In this document: positions 32,843 through 41,988 of the stretch, piece by piece | Numbering within the stretch: position 1 is the stretch's first letter | How the letters are laid out: every line of letters begins with the position of its first letter | NCBI GenBank assembly: GCA_017559825.1 | Contig: JAFYQR010000006.1 | Coordinates: 1-43,523 of the forward strand | DNA: 43,523 nucleotides | Source of the DNA: Thermoguttaceae bacterium | GTDB taxonomy: Bacteria; Planctomycetota; Planctomycetia; Pirellulales; Thermoguttaceae | Direction: 5' to 3' | Made by a program: the position numbers and the translations under genes | Notes under the pieces: model-generated | Told to the model about the DNA's origin: nothing | Database searches by the model: none | What the model saw: only the letters and a program-made list of their open reading frames with translations

Positions 32843-32871
32843 TTGCAATCGCGCCGCGTTTCGGGTATAAT
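32843..32871 (+). promoter_or_regulatory. Sigma-70-type promoter of the secreted gene pair
   Basis: TTGCAA (32843-32848), 17-base spacer, TATAAT (32866-32871), a perfect -10. The leader to 33047 is unusually long (about 170 bases). Confidence 0.7.
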
Positions 32872-33046
32872 GACGGCGGCGCCGAAAAACGCCGAAACGC
32901 GCCCCGTTATTAGCGTTTCTTATAATTTCGTTTTCTTATCCAACGCCAAGCCAAAATCAGCGTCGCTTATCATAAGCTCGCCTTATACACGGCGTTTTCA
33001 CCCTCGTTCGACGCGGTTCGCCGCGTTAGAAAGTATCGATTAACCG

Positions 33047-34417
33047 ATGAAATCGCAACGTTTCCGCCTCCGAACCGCCGCGACGGTTCTCGCTCTTCCC
33101 GCTCTCCTCGCTTTCGTCGGAGTCGACGCCGCGTTCGCGCAACCGTCGAAAGCGCTCGACGACGCGAAAACCGCGTCGATTTCGGTTCCGGCGCCCGGCT
33201 CCGAATTTATCGTCGACGTGAAGGCGTTCGGCGCGGTCGGCGACGGCAAAACTGACGAAACGGCGGCGTTCCAAGCGGCGCTCGACTCGCTCGGTCAAGA
33301 CGGCGGGACGGTCGTCGTTCCGCCGGGCCAATACCGCTTCGAAGGTTCGCTCGAAATCCCGCAAAGCGCGACGCTCCGCGGGCCTTGGAACTCCGTTACC
33401 GCGCACAACGGCTGCCGCGACCGCGGTCTGCCCCGCCCGACCGACGACGGCGCGACGTTCCAAGTCGTCGGCAACGCCGGAACGGAAGACGCGCCGGCCT
33501 TCATTAAACTCAACACCAACAGCGTTTTGCAAGGCGTCGTTCTCTATTGGCCCGACCAAAAAGAAGACGACGTTCCGGTCGCCTATCCTTGGGCGATCGA
33601 GATGCGCGGCAAGAATCCGGCGGTCGTCGACGTCGAACTCCTCAACCCCTACAACGGTATCGACGCGTCGCGAAACGAACGCGCTCTTATCCGCAACGTT
33701 CACGGGCAACCGTTGCGCCGCGGGATTTTCGTCGACAAAATCTACGACATTGGGCGCATCGAGAACGTCCACTTCAATCCTTGGTGGAGCATGAAGCCGA
33801 AACTTTTCGATTGGCAAAAAGAACACGGCGAAGCGTTCATCTTCAACCGCACCGACTGGCACTACGTCTTGAACACGTTCTGCTTCGGTTATTCGGTCGG
33901 CTACAAGTTCGGCGGAAGCGACGCGGGCCTCTGCAACGGCAACTTTTTAGGAATCGGCGCCGACGCCTGCCACACGTCGGTTTTAGTCGAGCAAAGCGCG
34001 ACTTTTGGCGTCCTGATCACGAACGGCGAGTTCGTCGCGATGTGGGGCGAAAACCCGACGATGGTCGTCGTCGACAAGACGAATTTCGGCTCGGTTCGTT
34101 TCTCGAACTGCGCGTTTTGGGGCCCTTGCGAACAGATCGCGCGGATCGACGGTCGCGGAACGATCGGTTTTAGCGACTGCGAGTTCTGCCAATGGGACCG
34201 CGCCAATCAAAACAAACCGGCGCTCCAAGTCGACGGCGGCTCGGTAATGGTTCGCGGTTGCAACTTCCAAGCGGACAAGCCGCAAATGAAGATCGCGTCG
34301 ACGGCGAAGCGCGCTATCGTTACCGACAACTTCGTCGAAGGCGCCGTCCGGATTTCCAGCGACTGCGCCAACGTCAACATCGACGGCAACTTAGGAACCG
34401 AAACGCCGAAAAAATAA
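33047..34417 (+). CDS. Secreted pectate-lyase-superfamily (beta-helix) protein
   Basis: 456 residues. Signal peptide at the N-terminus (LRTAATVLALPALLAFVGVD, cut near AFAQ). DVKAFGAVGDGKTDETAAFQ followed by AALDSLGQDGGTVVVPPGQY is the classic opening of the pectate lyase 3 / GH28-like right-handed beta-helix family (PF12708 type). The rest has coil-like turns (VVDVELLNPYNGIDAS; VRFSNCAFWGP; GTIGFSDCEF). It should act on polysaccharides outside the cytoplasm, but lyase versus hydrolase and substrate are not readable. Co-oriented with the second secreted gene, 99 bases on. Confidence 0.8.
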   Translation: MKSQRFRLRTAATVLALPALLAFVGVDAAFAQPSKALDDAKTASISVPAPGSEFIVDVKAFGAVGDGKTDETAAFQAALDSLGQDGGTVVVPPGQYRFEGSLEIPQSATLRGPWNSVTAHNGCRDRGLPRPTDDGATFQVVGNAGTEDAPAFIKLNTNSVLQGVVLYWPDQKEDDVPVAYPWAIEMRGKNPAVVDVELLNPYNGIDASRNERALIRNVHGQPLRRGIFVDKIYDIGRIENVHFNPWWSMKPKLFDWQKEHGEAFIFNRTDWHYVLNTFCFGYSVGYKFGGSDAGLCNGNFLGIGADACHTSVLVEQSATFGVLITNGEFVAMWGENPTMVVVDKTNFGSVRFSNCAFWGPCEQIARIDGRGTIGFSDCEFCQWDRANQNKPALQVDGGSVMVRGCNFQADKPQMKIASTAKRAIVTDNFVEGAVRISSDCANVNIDGNLGTETPKK

Positions 34418-34516
34418 CGCGTTTTGCGCTTCGTCTCTCCGCGTCGACGGCGCCCGTTTCGTCGTCGACGCAACCTCTTTATTTTTCCCTTCTTCCCCCG
34501 TTTAAGGAGCTTCTTT

Positions 34517-36547
34517 ATGTCGCCGCGCCGTTTTCTCCCGTTTTTCGCCGCGCTCGCGCTTTTGTCGCCGACGCCGCGACTTTTCGCCGCCGAGTCGCCC
34601 GCTTCAACCGCCCCGACGTCGACCGTTTCCGCCGTTTGTTCCGACGTCGAAGCGCGTCTCGCCGCCGCGGACGTTCGCCCGGGCGCCGTCGTTCTCGACC
34701 GAACGTTCGACGCGACGCGAACGATTGCCGGGATTTACGTTCGTTTAGCGAACTGCGTTCCCCCCGCGTCGGAGCCGGTCGTCGTCGGGTTGCGCGTCGA
34801 CGGCGAGCTTTTGCCGGTTCGCGTCGAGATTCCGACGTTCGCGCGACCGCTCGTCGAGTCGACCCGGCCTTACACGCATTCGGCGTCGGACGCGGCGCCG
34901 CTCGACGTCGGGCGCGAGTTCCGCCGACGCCTCGAAACGCCGGTCGTTTTGCCGCCGGGAAAACGCGTTCGACTCGAAATCGTCTCGACCGAACCGCTTC
35001 GAAGCGGCGTCGTCGCCGGGTTGCAGTTCGACGGCCCTTGCGATCTCGCGACCGCTCGCGACCCGTTCCGCGCCTGCCGCACGAACGGCCCCGTTTGCCG
35101 AATCCCTTGGTCGAAGCCGGAGATTATCGCCGTCGGGACGCAAAAGAAATTCGACCCGCTTTGCGCGCCGCAAAACAACTCGTCGATTATCGACGACGCG
35201 GACGGAACCCTTTACCAATTCACGGCTTACTACTCGGTCGACGAGCAATATGGCGGCGGGCGCGGCGGCTCTTATTCGCGAATTTTCGGATACAAGAAGG
35301 CCCCGAACGGCGCCGCTTGGGAGCCGCTCGGTTGCGTCGTCGACCTCCTCGAAAACTCGACGTACTCCGGCGACCCGTTCGTCTTCCGCGACCTCGACGG
35401 AACGCCCTGCCTCGTCTTCACTGTCTGCGACGGAACAAACGGTTTCGCCGACTGGCAACTAATCGGCGCCTACCTGATCCGTTCGCAAACCGACAGTTTC
35501 GCCGGGCCTTGGGGCGCGCCGACGCCGATTTGGCGCGACTATCCGCGCGAACCGGACGACAACAAAACCGGCGGTCGGGCGAACTGTCTCCGGATTTACC
35601 CGCGACGTAAAACCGGCGATTACCTAGTTTGCTGGAATCACGGGGCGCAAGATATGGACGTCCGCGCGCTCGTCGTCCCGAATTTGGAAACGGAAATAAC
35701 GAAAGAACAAATTGATAACGCGCCGATTTTCGTTCGCAATCAAGAAGAGGGCGGCGGCGGATTTACGTTCGGCGACAAGGCGTACTATTCGACTTGGCAG
35801 ATTCCTTGGCTGAACGACCCGAACGGCGTCCAACGGTTGTACGAGATCGACTTGAACGACCCGCTGAATCCGGAAAGTTGGCGCGTCGTTCCCGGTTCGA
35901 TCGGTTCGAACGACGGCGCCGACCCGCGACGCGACGGAGGCTGCACCGCCGACGCTTGGGCGATTTCGGTCGCCGGCGGTCGACTTTGGGCGACGTCTTG
36001 CGAATATAGCGCGACGGAAAACCTTAATTATTTGGTCGCCCGGAGCGCGCCGCTCGACCCGGAAACGCTCTTCCCGACCGACGGCTTCTTCCGATACGGC
36101 GCGGTTCGCTCGGCGTTTTACCGCGAAACGTTCCCGACGGTCGAACGCGTCGTCGGCGACGTTTGCTCGTTCGAATGCGATTTCCGGAGCGAAGGCGAGC
36201 TTTCCTATCCGTTTATCGCGCTCGGTCCGTCGAACGCTCGCGGCGAAGCGCGAACGCTCTTTTTCGAGTTGAACCCGAACGGCGCGTTTTTCGTCGCGTA
36301 TAAAGACGACGCGACGCGGCATATTCTCGCCGAAAACGCCGACTTCCGTTGGACGCCGGGTTCTTCGCTCCGTTTGAAACTCGAACGGGACGGCGCGCGC
36401 TTCGTCGGCTCGGTCGACGGTCGCGAAATTTTGTCGGTCGAGATAACCGACGCGAAGATTTTGACGAATCTCGCCGACGAGCCGCGTTTCCGCCTTTACG
36501 GTTGGCAGGGCGGCGCTTACGAAGTTTCGAACGCCGTCGTTCGCTAA
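34517..36547 (+). CDS. Secreted protein with GH43-like propeller and C-terminal sandwich
   Basis: 676 residues. Start at 34517 follows AAGGAGC; the signal peptide is MSPRRFLPFFAALALLSPTP..AAES. A beta-rich domain (about 40-190) precedes a region with ENSTYSGDPFVFRDLDGTPC, TDSFAGPWGAPTPIWRDY and RIYPRRKTGDYLVCWN, which looks like a five-bladed propeller of the GH43/GH-like kind. A final domain (about 555-676: SLRLKLERDGARFVGSVDGR; PRFRLYGWQGG) is a LamG/concanavalin-like sandwich. The catalytic acids cannot be assigned. Paired with the lyase-like protein, it suggests plant or algal polysaccharide use. Confidence 0.65.
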   Translation: MSPRRFLPFFAALALLSPTPRLFAAESPASTAPTSTVSAVCSDVEARLAAADVRPGAVVLDRTFDATRTIAGIYVRLANCVPPASEPVVVGLRVDGELLPVRVEIPTFARPLVESTRPYTHSASDAAPLDVGREFRRRLETPVVLPPGKRVRLEIVSTEPLRSGVVAGLQFDGPCDLATARDPFRACRTNGPVCRIPWSKPEIIAVGTQKKFDPLCAPQNNSSIIDDADGTLYQFTAYYSVDEQYGGGRGGSYSRIFGYKKAPNGAAWEPLGCVVDLLENSTYSGDPFVFRDLDGTPCLVFTVCDGTNGFADWQLIGAYLIRSQTDSFAGPWGAPTPIWRDYPREPDDNKTGGRANCLRIYPRRKTGDYLVCWNHGAQDMDVRALVVPNLETEITKEQIDNAPIFVRNQEEGGGGFTFGDKAYYSTWQIPWLNDPNGVQRLYEIDLNDPLNPESWRVVPGSIGSNDGADPRRDGGCTADAWAISVAGGRLWATSCEYSATENLNYLVARSAPLDPETLFPTDGFFRYGAVRSAFYRETFPTVERVVGDVCSFECDFRSEGELSYPFIALGPSNARGEARTLFFELNPNGAFFVAYKDDATRHILAENADFRWTPGSSLRLKLERDGARFVGSVDGREILSVEITDAKILTNLADEPRFRLYGWQGGAYEVSNAVVR

Positions 36548-36607
36548 CGTTCGCCGCGCCGTTCAACGCAAACGTTCGAATCGCCGCGTTTCCTCCGTTT
36601 TCCGTTT

Positions 36608-36645
36608 CGAACCCGCGTCGTTCTTTCCGTTCAAACGCGGGTTCG
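36608..36645. terminator. Hairpin after the secreted gene pair
   Basis: GAACCCGCGT (36609-36618) pairs with ACGCGGGTTC (36635-36644), with one more C-G pair outside. The following GCCGTTTTC is a weak T tract. It may terminate both converging genes. Confidence 0.5.
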
Positions 36646-36674
36646 GCCGTTTTCAATTCAAGCGAAGTTTCGTT

Positions 36675-37076
36675 TCAATCCAGCGAACGCCGCGTCGCCG
36701 TTTGCGTTTGAAATCGTTCGCCCCAATCGCGAAGCGCGTCGAGAACCGGCTTTAAACTCCGTCCGAGTTCGGTCGTCGCATATTCGACGCGCGGCGGAAC
36801 CTCGGCGAAAACGGTTCGCGTTATCAAACCGTTCGCCTCCAACTCGCGGAGAGCGGCGGTCAACACCTTTTGCGACACGTCCCCGACGGAGCGTTTGAGT
36901 TCGCCGAAGCGTTTCGTTCCCTCTATTAAGTCGCGCAAAATGAGAACGTTCCATTTCCCGCCGACGACCTTAAGCGTCGCTTCGACCGGACACGCCGGCA
37001 AGTCGCGCGGCGCGCCGACGCCTCTTTCATTGTTCGCCATTTCCGATTCGGTTACCTTTCGGTTACTTAGTTCCAT
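36675..37076 (-). CDS. HxlR-family winged-helix regulator
   Basis: 133 residues, or 121 if it begins at the ATG at 37040 (MANNERGVG). Core signature CPVEATLKVVGGKWNVLILR, DLIEGTKRFGELKRSVGDVS and a wing region (ITRTVFAEVPPRVEYATTEL) ending in GRSLKPVLDALRDWG, as in HxlR/YodB/MarR-like proteins. The conserved Cys near the N-terminus is present, which in some members senses electrophiles. It is divergent from a flavin-fold gene, the usual arrangement, and probably controls it. Confidence 0.9.
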   Translation of the reverse strand: MELSNRKVTESEMANNERGVGAPRDLPACPVEATLKVVGGKWNVLILRDLIEGTKRFGELKRSVGDVSQKVLTAALRELEANGLITRTVFAEVPPRVEYATTELGRSLKPVLDALRDWGERFQTQTATRRSLD

Positions 37077-37159
37077 TTTTGTATCTACTTTACAATCAAA
37101 CAGTTAGCGTTATCATATCGTTATAAGGCCGCTTGAAAAAACGTCAAGCCCCGCCGCCG

Positions 37160-37184
37160 AAAAAACGTTAACAGAACGTTTTTT
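37160..37184. promoter_or_regulatory. Perfect inverted repeat in the HxlR/flavin-fold intergenic region
   Basis: AAAAAACGTT, five bases AACAG, AACGTTTTTT: 10-bp arms, no mismatch, about 30 bases before the flavin-fold ATG. It may be the HxlR operator, or a small transcription attenuator (the 3' arm carries a T tract). Confidence 0.55.
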
Positions 37185-37214
37185 AACGCAAACCTAAGAA
37201 AGCGAGAACGCAAA

Positions 37215-37610
37215 ATGAAGAAAGTCGTCGAATTTTTAACCGCGAATCCCGTTCAATACCTCGCGACGGTCGGTCGCGACGGCAAACCGAAATGCCGCCC
37301 GTTTATGTTTTGCTTCGAACGCGACGGTCGTCTTTGGTTCTGCACGAGCAACCAAAAAGAAGTTTATCGCGAAACGCTCGCCGACCCGAACGTCGAAATT
37401 TCCGTTTCATCGCCGGAATACGCTTGGCTTCGCTTGCGCGGTCGCGTCGTTTACGAGAATAATCTCGCGGTGAAAGAAGCGTGTATGAACATCCCGATCG
37501 TCAAAAGCGTTTACCAAACCGCCGACAATCCGACGTTCGAAGTCTTTTATCTGCAAGACGTTGCCGGAACGATCGCCGATTTTTCCGGCGAACCGCCTTA
37601 CCGTTTCTAA
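37215..37610 (+). CDS. Pyridoxamine 5'-phosphate oxidase-fold protein (flavin-binding)
   Basis: 131 residues. N-terminal FLTANPVQYLATVGRDGKPK followed by CRPFMFCFERDGRLWFCTSN, the split-barrel FMN-binding fold typical of short PNPOx-like proteins, ending in YLQDVAGTIADFSGEPPYRF. It probably reduces or binds a small molecule with FMN or F420; activity as a real PNPOx is unlikely at this length. Regulated by the divergent HxlR gene, most likely. Confidence 0.85.
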   Translation: MKKVVEFLTANPVQYLATVGRDGKPKCRPFMFCFERDGRLWFCTSNQKEVYRETLADPNVEISVSSPEYAWLRLRGRVVYENNLAVKEACMNIPIVKSVYQTADNPTFEVFYLQDVAGTIADFSGEPPYRF

Positions 37611-37624
37611 ACGCCGACGCCAAT

Positions 37625-37657
37625 AAAAAAGCCGCGTCGGAAAATTTTCGACGCGGC
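37625..37657 (-). terminator. Terminator shared by nagA and the flavin-fold gene
   Basis: GCCGCGTCG (37631-37639) pairs with CGACGCGGC (37649-37657), loop GAAAATTTT. The minus strand continues TTTTTT, so it ends nagA well; on the plus strand the T tract is weak. Confidence 0.8.
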
Positions 37658-37671
37658 GTAAAGTTTGCCGA

Positions 37672-38964
37672 TCAAACGATTTCACGCCCGCGCCAAACGA
37701 TTCGCTCGAAGTCGAAGCGCCCGGTTCGGAACGACGCGCCGTCGAGGACGCCGAGCGCGCCGAACGTCGCCGGGATTAAGCGGAAGAGCAGGAAATCCGC
37801 GTCCGCGCCGACTTCGAGCCAATCGACGCGATTGCTTTCGTCGCCTAAGGTTGCGCCGGTCGAGTCGACGTTGCTATAGAGCGGAGCCCCGAGCAGGCGC
37901 GCCGGACCCGTCGTCGCCGACGGGTAAACGTCCGCCAACGTCAAATTCTCGATCGACGCGACGTTCGCGACGCAGTGCGAAACCGGAAACGACGCGCAAG
38001 CGAGCAAGTTCGGGTCGCCGGCCAACGTAACCTTCCCGTTCGGCTGGATTTCCAGTTCGCAAAGCTCCGTCTTGTAGCGACCGGGCGCGAACCCGGAAAG
38101 GGGCGATTGGTCGCTGATAAGGACGACGCGGTCGAGCCCCTTCGTTCGAACGATCGCGCGGACGAGTTGCGGCGAAATATGAAAGCCGTCGACGATAAGG
38201 CTCGCCGTCAAGCGGTCGTCGGCAAGTTGACCGAAGAAGTAGTTTTCCCATTTAGGGAGCAGATGGCGCGTCGCGTTGCTCAGGTGCGTCGAGAGGGTCG
38301 CGCCCGCCGAAACCGCTTCGTCGATTTGCGCGCAGGTCGCGTTCGTGTGTCCGACCGCGACGACGACGCCGCGCTCGCGCAAAAAACGGACGAACTCTCC
38401 GGCGCCCTCGTACTCCGGCGACAACGTAACGAGCTTCACCAAGCCGCCGCAAGCCTCTTGAATTCGGTCGAAAAGTTCGCGGGAATACGGGACGCAAAAG
38501 CGTTTCGGGTGCGCGCCGACCGCCCCTTCGGCGGTCGAGATGAACGGGCCTTCGAGGTGAATCCCCCAAACGGTCGGGCGGAGGTCGGGCCGCTTCTCCA
38601 ACGCCGACGCAATCGTCGCCGCCGCGTTAATCATCGTCTCCGGAGCGTTCGTCGTCAGCGTCGGGCAGCAACGGAAAACGCCGTCGCGCAACATTTTATC
38701 GAGAACCGCGACGACGCCCTCTTCGGTCAGTCCCGCCGACGAAAGCTCGACGCCGACCGCGCCGTTCACTTGAATATCGAAAAGCCCCGGCGCGAGAATC
38801 GGCAAGTCGCCGCAACCGTCCGCGCCGTCGGCGAGCGTTTCGACCGCGACGATTTTTCCGTCGGCGACGCGAACCTCGACCGGCGCCGACGAGTCGAACC
38901 GCCGTCCGCGATACGTCCGAATTTCCCCCTGCGCCGCGTTCGTCGTTTTCGTTTCCGCCGTCAT
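37672..38964 (-). CDS. nagA: N-acetylglucosamine-6-phosphate deacetylase
   Basis: 430 residues. It removes acetate from GlcNAc-6-phosphate in amino-sugar catabolism and cell-wall recycling. Amidohydrolase motifs: PGLFDIQVNGAVG (E. coli-like QxNG), HLEGPF with E138, VGHTNA with H206, THLSNA with H227, IVDGFH with H262, and ISDQSPLSG with catalytic D285. The segment after ISD is unusual: GDPNLLACASFPVSHC replaces the standard LAGS turn. An N-terminal ~20 residues extend it. No nagB or nag transport genes nearby. Confidence 0.88.
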   Translation of the reverse strand: MTAETKTTNAAQGEIRTYRGRRFDSSAPVEVRVADGKIVAVETLADGADGCGDLPILAPGLFDIQVNGAVGVELSSAGLTEEGVVAVLDKMLRDGVFRCCPTLTTNAPETMINAAATIASALEKRPDLRPTVWGIHLEGPFISTAEGAVGAHPKRFCVPYSRELFDRIQEACGGLVKLVTLSPEYEGAGEFVRFLRERGVVVAVGHTNATCAQIDEAVSAGATLSTHLSNATRHLLPKWENYFFGQLADDRLTASLIVDGFHISPQLVRAIVRTKGLDRVVLISDQSPLSGFAPGRYKTELCELEIQPNGKVTLAGDPNLLACASFPVSHCVANVASIENLTLADVYPSATTGPARLLGAPLYSNVDSTGATLGDESNRVDWLEVGADADFLLFRLIPATFGALGVLDGASFRTGRFDFERIVWRGREIV

Positions 38965-39077
38965 TTGATTTCCTCCGCTTTCGTCTTTGTTCGCCGCGCT
39001 TAACTTTTGCCGTTAAAAGAAAAACGGCGAGCCGTCCGCTTTCGCCGAACGCCCCGCCGCGTCGTTTTTCGCCGTCG

Positions 39078-39878
39078 TCATTCGCCGACGACTTTGTCGA
39101 TAATCGCCTTGTCGAAATAATTCGTCGACATCCCGGCGTCGACGACGATCTTTTGCGCCGCGATTCCGCTCGAACGCGGACTCAACAGGAAAACCGCCGC
39201 CGCGGCCGCTTCGTCCGTTTGCACCGCCGACTTGCGCGGAATCGCTTGTTCCGCAAAAAGATACGAGTCGAGATACCCCGGAATCCCCGCCGACGCCGAC
39301 GTCTTCAACAGCGACGGCGCAACCGCGTTGAAACGGATTTGCGAGAACGACGAGAACGATTTCGTCAAAAACGCCAACGACGAGTCGAGCGCGGCTTTGA
39401 TCGGCGCCATGTAGCCGTAATTTTCGCTCGCCATTCGCGTCGTCGAAATCGAAATCGCGACGACCGACGCGTTCGGCTTCAGAATATCGGCGAAAGCGCG
39501 CGCAATCTCAACCAACGAAAAGCAAGAAATGTCGAGCGCTTGCAAAAACGCGCGCTTCGGCGTCTCGTGGAACGGCTTCATCCCTTCGGAGTAGTCCGCG
39601 AACGCGATCGAGTGGAGCAAACCGTCGAACGAATCGAACTTTTCCCCGACCGCGACGCGCAGAGCGGCGATATCCTCTTCGCTCTCGACGTCGCAAGTGA
39701 AGAACGCGGCGCCCGGGAAGAGCTTGCTCGCGCGCTCCTTAATCGTTTCGTTTTGCACGACGAAAACGCACTCCGCGCCCTCGTCGGTCAGCATCTTCGC
39801 GACCGCGTAAGCGACGCTCTTTTTGTTCGCGACGCCGAAAATCAAAAAACGTTTGCCGTTGAGTTGCAGAAAATCCAT
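39078..39878 (-). CDS. fabI: Enoyl-ACP reductase FabI-like SDR
   Basis: 266 residues. NAD-binding [13 protein letters not shown] (FabI-type, not the usual Gly-rich), [10 protein letters not shown]154-x6-K161 (YGYMAPIK), and C-terminal MSTNYFDKA. It should reduce the double bond in fatty-acid elongation. Beside that, the second FabI tyrosine (E. coli Y146) aligns with I144 here, and the FabI motif LSYLGA is ISISTT. That leaves either a diverged FabI or a FabI-like SDR of other use. Length fits FabI. Confidence 0.8.
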   Translation of the reverse strand: MDFLQLNGKRFLIFGVANKKSVAYAVAKMLTDEGAECVFVVQNETIKERASKLFPGAAFFTCDVESEEDIAALRVAVGEKFDSFDGLLHSIAFADYSEGMKPFHETPKRAFLQALDISCFSLVEIARAFADILKPNASVVAISISTTRMASENYGYMAPIKAALDSSLAFLTKSFSSFSQIRFNAVAPSLLKTSASAGIPGYLDSYLFAEQAIPRKSAVQTDEAAAAAVFLLSPRSSGIAAQKIVVDAGMSTNYFDKAIIDKVVGE

Positions 39879-39900
39879 CGTTTTCGTCCGTTACACATAA

Positions 39901-39940
39901 AAAGGAGCGGCGGCGCGTCGTCCAAAAAGCGCGCGCCGCC
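39901..39940 (-). terminator. Terminator of pyrG
   Basis: GGCGGCGCG (39909-39917) pairs with CGCGCCGCC (39932-39940). On the minus strand the hairpin is followed by GCTCCTTTTT. Confidence 0.7.
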
Positions 39941-39996
39941 CGGAGCTTTCAAAATTCCGCAAACCGTTTATTATAACGACTTGCGCCGTTTCAACT

Positions 39997-41622
39997 TCAT
40001 TCGGCGAGCCCTTTGCGACGACGCACCGCGGCGGCGACGAACGCTTTGAAGAGCGGGTGCGCTTTCGTCGGCTTCGATTGATATTGCGGCAAAAATTGCG
40101 CCGCGACGAACCACGGGTGATCTTCGATTTCGATAATTTCGACGAGTTTGCCGTCCGGACTAGCGCCGGAAATCGTCAAGCCGCCGTCGATGAAGCGGTC
40201 GCGGTAGGCGTAATTGAACTCGTAACGGTGATAGCTGCGCTCGGAAATATCGAGTTTGCAATAAGCGCTCGCGGCTCGCGACCCGGCGAGGAGCGCCGTC
40301 GTGTGCGCGCCCTTGCGAATCGTCCCGCCGGTTTCGACGTCCGGGACGCCGCTCTCGTCGTCGCTCAAGAGGCAAACGACCGGGTCGACCGCGTCTTTGT
40401 CGAACTCGGTCGAATTGGCGTTTTCCATTCCGAGGACGTTGCGAGCGTACTCGACGACGGCGCACTGCATGCCGTTGCAAATCCCGAAGAACGGAATATT
40501 GTTTTCGCGAGCGATGCGGATCGCCTCGATTTTTCCTTCGAAGTCGCGTTCGCCGGAGCCGCCCGGGAGAAGAATCCCATTGACGCTTTCGAGCGTCGCC
40601 TTCGTTTCCTCGCGTCCGACGCTTTCGCTCGGAATACGCAAAATTCGGACGTTCGCGTCGTTGGCGATCCCGGCGTGCACGAGCGCTTCGTAAATCGACT
40701 TATAAGCGTCTTTAAACTCGGCGTATTTCGCGACGACGGCGATCGTCGCCTCGGTTTTCGGACGGCGCAGCGTGCGCAACAATTCGTGCCAACCGTCCAA
40801 GTCGGCGGCTTTCGCTTTGGTGAGGCCGAGGCGGTCGACGATCATTTGGTCGAGATTGCGGTCGGCCAACGAAAGCGGCACTTCGTAAATCGAGAAATCG
40901 GCGTCGCGTTCCTCGACGACGCATTTGCTCGGAACGTTGCAGAAAAGCGCGATTTTGTCGCATTCTTCTTGCGAAATCGGCTGCTCGGTGCGGCAAACGA
41001 TGAAGTCCGGCTGAATCCCGATTTGGCGCAAACGTTCGACGGAGTGTTGCGTCGGTTTCGTTTTAAGTTCGCGCGACGCTTTGAGATACGGAATGAGCGT
41101 CAAGTGAACGTAAACGCAGTTTTCCTTCCCGACTTCGAGCCCGAATTGGCGAATCGCTTCGAGGAACGGCAGTCCCTCGATGTCGCCGACCGTTCCGCCG
41201 ATCTCCGTAACGACGACGTCGACGTCGTCCCCGGCCAAGCGGCTGACGCAAGCCTTCAGTTCGTTCGTAACGTGCGGAACGACTTGCACCGTCTTGCCGC
41301 GGTACTCGCCGCGTTTTTCCTTTTCGCGAATCCGTTGGTAAATTTTGCCGGTCGTCCAGCTGCTGTCTTTGGAGAGCGGGCTGTTCGTGAAGCGTTCGTA
41401 GTGGCCGAGGTCGAGGTCGGTTTCGCTTCCGTCGTCGAGAACGTAAGTTTCGCCGTGTTCCTGCGGGCTCAAAAGCCCCGGAAAGACGTTCAAATAAGGG
41501 TCGAGCTTTTGCATGCGAACCGAAAGACCGCGGCTTTCGAGGAGCATCCCGATCGAGGCGCTCGTCAAACCTTTCCCAAGCGAGCTAACGACGCCGCCGG
41601 TGACGAAAATGTGCTTTGTCAT
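39997..41622 (-). CDS. pyrG: CTP synthase with altered glutaminase site
   Basis: 541 residues: N-terminal synthetase domain and C-terminal class I glutaminase domain, making CTP from UTP, ATP and an amino group. The synthetase half is intact: GKG (16-18), K39, D71, E140 and [16 protein letters not shown]. The glutaminase half keeps the nucleophile C382 (FGICNGMQ) but L511 and Q513 stand where the catalytic His and Glu belong (QFLPQY instead of QFHPEF). GGFG is GGSG and the Leu after Cys is Asn. Also NVFPG for NVDPG near 46-49. It may use free ammonia or a different residue set. Its leader is long (about 340 bases). Confidence 0.93.
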   Translation of the reverse strand: MTKHIFVTGGVVSSLGKGLTSASIGMLLESRGLSVRMQKLDPYLNVFPGLLSPQEHGETYVLDDGSETDLDLGHYERFTNSPLSKDSSWTTGKIYQRIREKEKRGEYRGKTVQVVPHVTNELKACVSRLAGDDVDVVVTEIGGTVGDIEGLPFLEAIRQFGLEVGKENCVYVHLTLIPYLKASRELKTKPTQHSVERLRQIGIQPDFIVCRTEQPISQEECDKIALFCNVPSKCVVEERDADFSIYEVPLSLADRNLDQMIVDRLGLTKAKAADLDGWHELLRTLRRPKTEATIAVVAKYAEFKDAYKSIYEALVHAGIANDANVRILRIPSESVGREETKATLESVNGILLPGGSGERDFEGKIEAIRIARENNIPFFGICNGMQCAVVEYARNVLGMENANSTEFDKDAVDPVVCLLSDDESGVPDVETGGTIRKGAHTTALLAGSRAASAYCKLDISERSYHRYEFNYAYRDRFIDGGLTISGASPDGKLVEIIEIEDHPWFVAAQFLPQYQSKPTKAHPLFKAFVAAAVRRRKGLAE

Positions 41623-41960
41623 AACGCAAACCCTTATTTCACATCGTTTACACTAACGCAACCGCGACGCTTTGACTCCGCGAAGCGAAGAAAAAGAAGC
41701 GAAGGCGGCGCAAATTCCAAAACGTTGTTTCCTGTTCCCGCTTTTTTTGCGGGAGGTCGTCGAAAGCGTTTTCGAGCCGTTTTTTCGGTTCCCGTCAAAC
41801 GTTCCGACTCCGTCGGTCGTTTTTTTTTTACCGCCGAACCGAACGCGCTAAAAAGAGGAAACGCGTTCCGTTAAACGTTCGATCTCGCGACAAAGCGAAA
41901 AAAAAAAGACGAGCGCGATTCGGCGACCCCTAGCCGCGCCCTTAATTAAATTCCAAGAGC
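41623..41960. other. Long pyrG leader
   Basis: About 330 bases between the pyrG promoter and start. On the minus strand it contains CCCGC-AAAAAAA-GCGGG and CCGAC-GGA-GTCGG hairpins, neither followed by a leftward T tract. No leader peptide or known riboswitch is seen. Confidence 0.45.
41804..41829 (+). terminator. Rightward terminator-like hairpin in the pyrG leader
   Basis: CCGAC-TCC-GTCGG followed by TCG and ten T (41820-41829) on the plus strand. No rightward gene lies upstream of it, so it would end antisense transcripts. Confidence 0.5.
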
Positions 41961-41988
41961 ATTATAACAAAAAAATCCGAGACGCCAA
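41961..41988 (-). promoter_or_regulatory. Sigma-70-type promoter of pyrG
   Basis: On the minus strand TTGGCG (41983-41988), 16-base spacer, TATAAT (41961-41966). Confidence 0.7.

Larger units (their letters stand above)
32664..33046. other. Intergenic region, terminator and promoter
   Basis: 383 bases. The terminator of the acyltransferases is at 32697-32729 and the promoter for the secreted lyase-like gene is at 32843-32871, giving that gene a ~170-base leader. Between them is a C/T-rich run (repeats of TTCCCC/TTTCCC at about 32755-32835). Confidence 0.65.

Noticed and set aside
40057..41874. 605-codon open frame antisense to pyrG
   Set aside because: Shadow of pyrG; it also crosses the pyrG start and a terminator and shows no protein family.
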